From: Bacillota bacterium
Lineage (GTDB): Bacteria > Bacillota > Sulfobacillia > JAJZYS01 > JAJYTV01
DNA: 14,772 nt
Assembly: GCA_021806845.1 (NCBI GenBank)
Contig: JAKAPV010000047.1
Coordinates: forward strand, 1 to 14,772
Direction: 5' to 3'
The notes under the pieces: model-generated
Database searches by the model: none
The model's input: only the letters and a program-made list of their open reading frames with translations
Told to the model about the DNA's origin: nothing
Program-made: the position numbers and the translations under genes
In this document: one piece after another, positions 13,498-14,772 of the stretch
How positions within the stretch are numbered: position 1 is the first letter of the stretch
Layout: the number at the start of each line of letters is the position of its first letter

Positions 13498-13632
13498 GAC
13501 AAGGGTCCGTCGCGAACGACGAACCCCGCTCGGCGGCGACCCGGGTTGTGACCGGGGCGCAGTGCCAGAGCCCGAAAGGGACCGGGCTGGAGAGGTAGCC
13601 TTACCGTGAGCGGAAGGCTACTTCTTCATTTT
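13498..13632 (+). ncRNA. Candidate structured small RNA, copy 1
   Basis: A promoter pair TTGAAT (13462-13467) and TACACT (13486-13491), spaced 18 bp, is kept in both copies. It predicts a start near 13498. The body can form GGGT-CGTCG/CGACG-ACCC, then CCCGG/CCGGG, then a GAAA-capped stem (AGCCCG/CGGGCT). It ends in GTAGCCTT...AAGGCTAC (13595-13621) followed by TTCTTCATTTT, an intrinsic terminator on the plus strand. The length is about 135 nt. No known riboswitch or housekeeping RNA consensus was recognised. Differences between the copies fall mostly in loops, which supports an RNA rather than a protein. Confidence 0.5.
13595..13632 (+). terminator. Intrinsic terminator of RNA copy 1
   Basis: An 8-bp stem GTAGCCTT/AAGGCTAC plus CCG/CGG above a single A bulge, loop TGAG, then a T-rich tail. 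The minus strand has no T-run after the stem, so the plus strand is the likely direction. Confidence 0.6.
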
Positions 13633-13672
13633 CCGGAGCAGCCAACCGGCGATCGTGCTACTGGCATGGAGA
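13618..13672 (-). pseudogene. Relic of the small membrane-peptide ORF (C-terminal codons only)
   Basis: Encodes TIAGWLLRKMKK-stop, identical to the end of the intact ORF at 14510-14653. Upstream, one base is missing relative to that copy (PVG becomes frame-shifted), and beyond about 13672 the sequence becomes unrelated. The hydrophobic segment is therefore lost in this copy while the opposing RNA is kept. Confidence 0.5.
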
Positions 13673-13693
13673 ACGTGAAGCATGGAGGACTCT

Positions 13694-13885
13694 TCATAGG
13701 AGGCCAAGGGGCCAAAGCGGATGCGAGGTGTCGCAGTGAGGCGAGGTAAAATTGCGCTCCCATTCCTCGGCGCTGACAACGACCACCGCCGTGCGGCCAT
13801 TCTTAGTGATGGTCTGAGGACCTATCGCCCGAGCATGGCGCACTTCCTTGAGGCGCTCCCGAACAGTGGCAGCGTCATCCTGCCA
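13694..13885 (-). pseudogene. Phd/YefM antitoxin remnant
   Basis: Reads WQDDAATVRERLKEVRHARA, then IGPQTITKNGRTAVVVVSAEEWERN, which matches the N-terminal DNA-binding domain of the Phd subfamily that begins W-Q-L-Q-x-A-K. There is no start codon in frame near the Trp. Homology stops right after EEWERN, at 13753, where a 33-bp inverted-repeat arm begins; the frame then ends at TGA 13694-13696 after unrelated residues. No toxin partner is visible. This is a truncated relic, unrelated in sequence to the intact Phd at 4794. Confidence 0.6.
13720..13752 (+). repeat. 33-bp inverted repeat, left arm
   Basis: GATGCGAGGTGTCGCAGTGA followed by GGCGAGGTAAAAT. It pairs with 13973-14005 at 32 of 33 positions. 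It borders the Phd remnant exactly where homology to Phd ends. Confidence 0.8.
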
Positions 13886-13972
13886 CCCGGGGAAGTCGGA
13901 TCTTAGGTCGGGGCTGTAGAATCACCATCCGCCGTCGAGCCGAGAAGCTTCCCCTCAAGGGACTTGCCGGGG

Positions 13973-14005
13973 ATTTTGCCTCGCCTCACTGCGACACCTC
14001 GCATC
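13973..14005 (-). repeat. 33-bp inverted repeat, right arm
   Basis: Reverse complement of the left arm with one difference (T/C). The arms enclose 220 bp that contain the body of the Phd remnant. Confidence 0.8.
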
Positions 14006-14346
14006 TCGGACACAGAGCCTGACCCCAGTTGTGGTGGAGGTGCTCAGCGTTCTCTGCCTTCTTCCTGAAGGTTGGCTGCCTCTCGACCCCATGAAGTCCA
14101 CATGTATGGCTTCCTGGACATGCTCTCTCTCACGCGGTTCACAATCTGTCTCAGCGAACCGACGCTGAAGAGTGTCCTGCTTCGCCTTTTGACACGACGT
14201 GACGACACCGGACCCCATTTGTCTGTCGCCAGGGCAAGGTCGATCCTCGTCACTCGCCGTCTCGTCCGGCTCCGTTGATCAAACTTCGCTTGATCCCAGC
14301 GTTCGTCACGTTCCCCGCCCCCCGCTCCACTCCGCCCTGTCGCACA
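14006..14346. other. Gene-poor stretch between the inverted repeat and RNA copy 2
   Basis: No convincing gene on either strand. Two near-identical 12-mers, GACCCCAGTTGT (14021-14032) and GACCCCATTTGT (14211-14222), lie in the same orientation 190 bp apart. Strings of this kind often border small repeat-associated mobile elements, but no transposase is visible. Confidence 0.35.
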
Positions 14347-14390
14347 CCTGCCCATTGAATCTTTCCAGGAAATGCGTCTACACTACAAGC

Positions 14391-14524
14391 GAGAGGGTCC
14401 GTCGTGAACGACGAACCCCACTCGGCGGCGACCCGGCTGTAACCGGGGGCGCAGTGCCAGAGCCCGAAAGCACCGGTGATGGAGAGTAGCCTTACCGTGG
14501 ATTGGGAGGCTACTTCTTCATTTT
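14391..14524 (+). ncRNA. Candidate structured small RNA, copy 2
   Basis: The promoter pair TTGAAT (14355-14360) and TACACT (14379-14384), again 18 bp apart, predicts a start near 14391. The same hairpins form: GGGT-CGTCG/CGACG-ACCC with loop TGAA instead of CGAA, and CCCGG/CCGGG with a changed loop. The terminator stem (14486-14513) keeps pairing through a T-A to T-G (U-G wobble) change, allowed only if the plus strand is the RNA, and TTCTTCATTTT follows. The 3' end overlaps the last codons of the minus-strand peptide ORF by about 15 nt, so a longer peptide mRNA would be fully complementary to this RNA. Confidence 0.5.
14486..14524 (+). terminator. Intrinsic terminator of RNA copy 2
   Basis: Stem GTAGCCTT/GAGGCTAC (one U-G pair) plus CC/GG, loop GTGGATT, then a T-rich tail. 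The stop codon of the opposite ORF lies in its 3' arm. Confidence 0.55.
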
Positions 14525-14653
14525 CCGGAGCAGCCAACCGGCGATCGTGCCTACCGGCAATACGAACACCCAGATGGCGACGTATCCCACCCCCTCGCCG
14601 GACCGAGTGGCCCTGGCAGCCGCTTCTGCGCCTACAGCAAGGGGTGTACGCAC
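14510..14653 (-). CDS. Small single-pass membrane peptide ORF (up to 47 aa)
   Basis: Not recognised by name. The frame has one hydrophobic segment (VGYVAIWVFVLPVGTIAGWL, about residues 22-41) followed at once by a basic tail, RKMKK, at the C-terminus. This fits a small inner-membrane peptide. GTG 14653 is given as start but lacks a clear ribosome-binding site; an internal GTG at codon 22 has GAGGG too close to it, and the start remains open. A TAGAAT box with a TG extension lies 34 nt upstream. The ORF converges on the plus-strand RNA at 14391-14524, and the terminator of that RNA covers its stop codon. Small hydrophobic peptides with charged ends and a convergent antisense RNA are the form of type I toxins. 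A broken copy lies at 13618-13672. Confidence 0.4.
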   Translation of the reverse strand: MRTPLAVGAEAAARATRSGEGVGYVAIWVFVLPVGTIAGWLLRKMKK

Positions 14654-14686
14654 GTCCAAATCGGGCCGACGTTTGACCGCACCCAG

Positions 14687-14692
14687 ATTCTA
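14687..14692 (-). promoter_or_regulatory. Extended -10 box for the membrane-peptide ORF
   Basis: Minus-strand TGG-TAGAAT matches the extended -10 form (TGn plus 5 of 6 in TATAAT). It predicts a start near 14680 and a leader of about 27 nt before GTG 14653. No good -35 is seen, as is allowed for extended -10 promoters. Confidence 0.4.
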
Positions 14693-14751
14693 CCACATCA
14701 GTCGAACCGTGTGTTATGGTGCCGCATCCGATCGTCTTCGCGTTGCGAGCC

Positions 14752-14768
14752 CTTGATTGGATATCAAG
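14752..14768. repeat. CTTGA-N7-TCAAG palindrome, copy 4
   Basis: The spacer is TTGGATA and the arms extend to CTTGAT/ATCAAG. It lies about 60 bp upstream of the putative promoter of the membrane-peptide ORF. Confidence 0.7.
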
Positions 14769-14772
14769 CGAT

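Larger units (their letters stand above)
13454..13666 (+). repeat. 213-bp direct repeat, copy 1
   Basis: Matches 14347-14559 at about 90% by eye, with a few single-base indels. The repeat begins at CCTGCCCATTGAATC and ends after GGCGATCGTGC-TAC. It contains a whole candidate RNA gene (promoter to terminator) plus the last codons of the opposite small-peptide ORF. Outside these borders the two loci differ. Confidence 0.85.
14347..14559 (+). repeat. 213-bp direct repeat, copy 2
   Basis: Partner of 13454-13666. The start-to-start distance is 893 bp. Same content: promoter, RNA body, terminator and the opposite ORF end. Confidence 0.85.

Noticed and set aside
13498..13632. Assignment of the duplicated RNA to a known riboswitch (c-di-GMP-I, cobalamin)
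   Set aside because: A GAAA-capped stem and an AGGTAGC string recall c-di-GMP-I, but the conserved GGGACGCAAAGCC core is absent, there is no cobalamin box, and no gene lies downstream in the right orientation.

Overview
High-GC bacterial chromosomal DNA, apparently an accessory region in which gene cassettes arrive, decay and are replaced. Taxonomy cannot be fixed from the sequence. The SNF2-SWIM gene pair, a transposase with a Y-E-type DDE core, and many type II toxin-antitoxin (TA) cassettes would fit a high-GC Firmicute, Chloroflexota or Armatimonadota lineage; this is inference only. There are no rRNA or tRNA genes and no CRISPR array.

Layout. 1-473 (minus): start of an isochorismatase-fold amidohydrolase. 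926-1290: broken MNT/HEPN toxin-antitoxin pair. 1478-1633 (minus): small ORF with hairpins behind it. 1722-3731: an IS of about 2.0 kb with a full-length DDE transposase and imperfect terminal inverted repeats. 3933-4565: intact mazEF with promoter and palindromic operator. 4593-4692: fragment of a pRiA4b ORF-3-like gene. 4794-5456: intact Phd/VapC pair. 5602-9652: a two-gene operon of a SNF2 helicase and a SWIM zinc-finger protein, the only large housekeeping-like block. 9779-10853: a frameshifted pRiA4b ORF-3-like gene and a frameshifted C-terminal fragment resembling SWIM-protein helical repeats. 11092-11734 (minus): intact AbrB-type antitoxin and VapC toxin. 11966-12268: HigA antitoxin pseudogene. 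12557-13114 (minus): lipoprotein with a calcium-loop motif. 13454-14653: two copies of a structured plus-strand RNA candidate, each running into the 3' end of a minus-strand small membrane-peptide ORF (one intact, one broken), with a Phd antitoxin remnant and a 33-bp inverted repeat between them.

The TA genes dominate: three complete type II pairs and three remnants in under 15 kb. Two patterns are not explained by ordinary genes. First, a palindrome CTTGA-N7-TCAAG occurs four times (about 0.014 expected by chance) and twice supplies the stop codon at the end of a decayed antitoxin or toxin gene. Second, the duplicated RNA and hydrophobic-peptide module has the convergent layout of type I toxin-antitoxin systems and is the best candidate here for an undescribed system.
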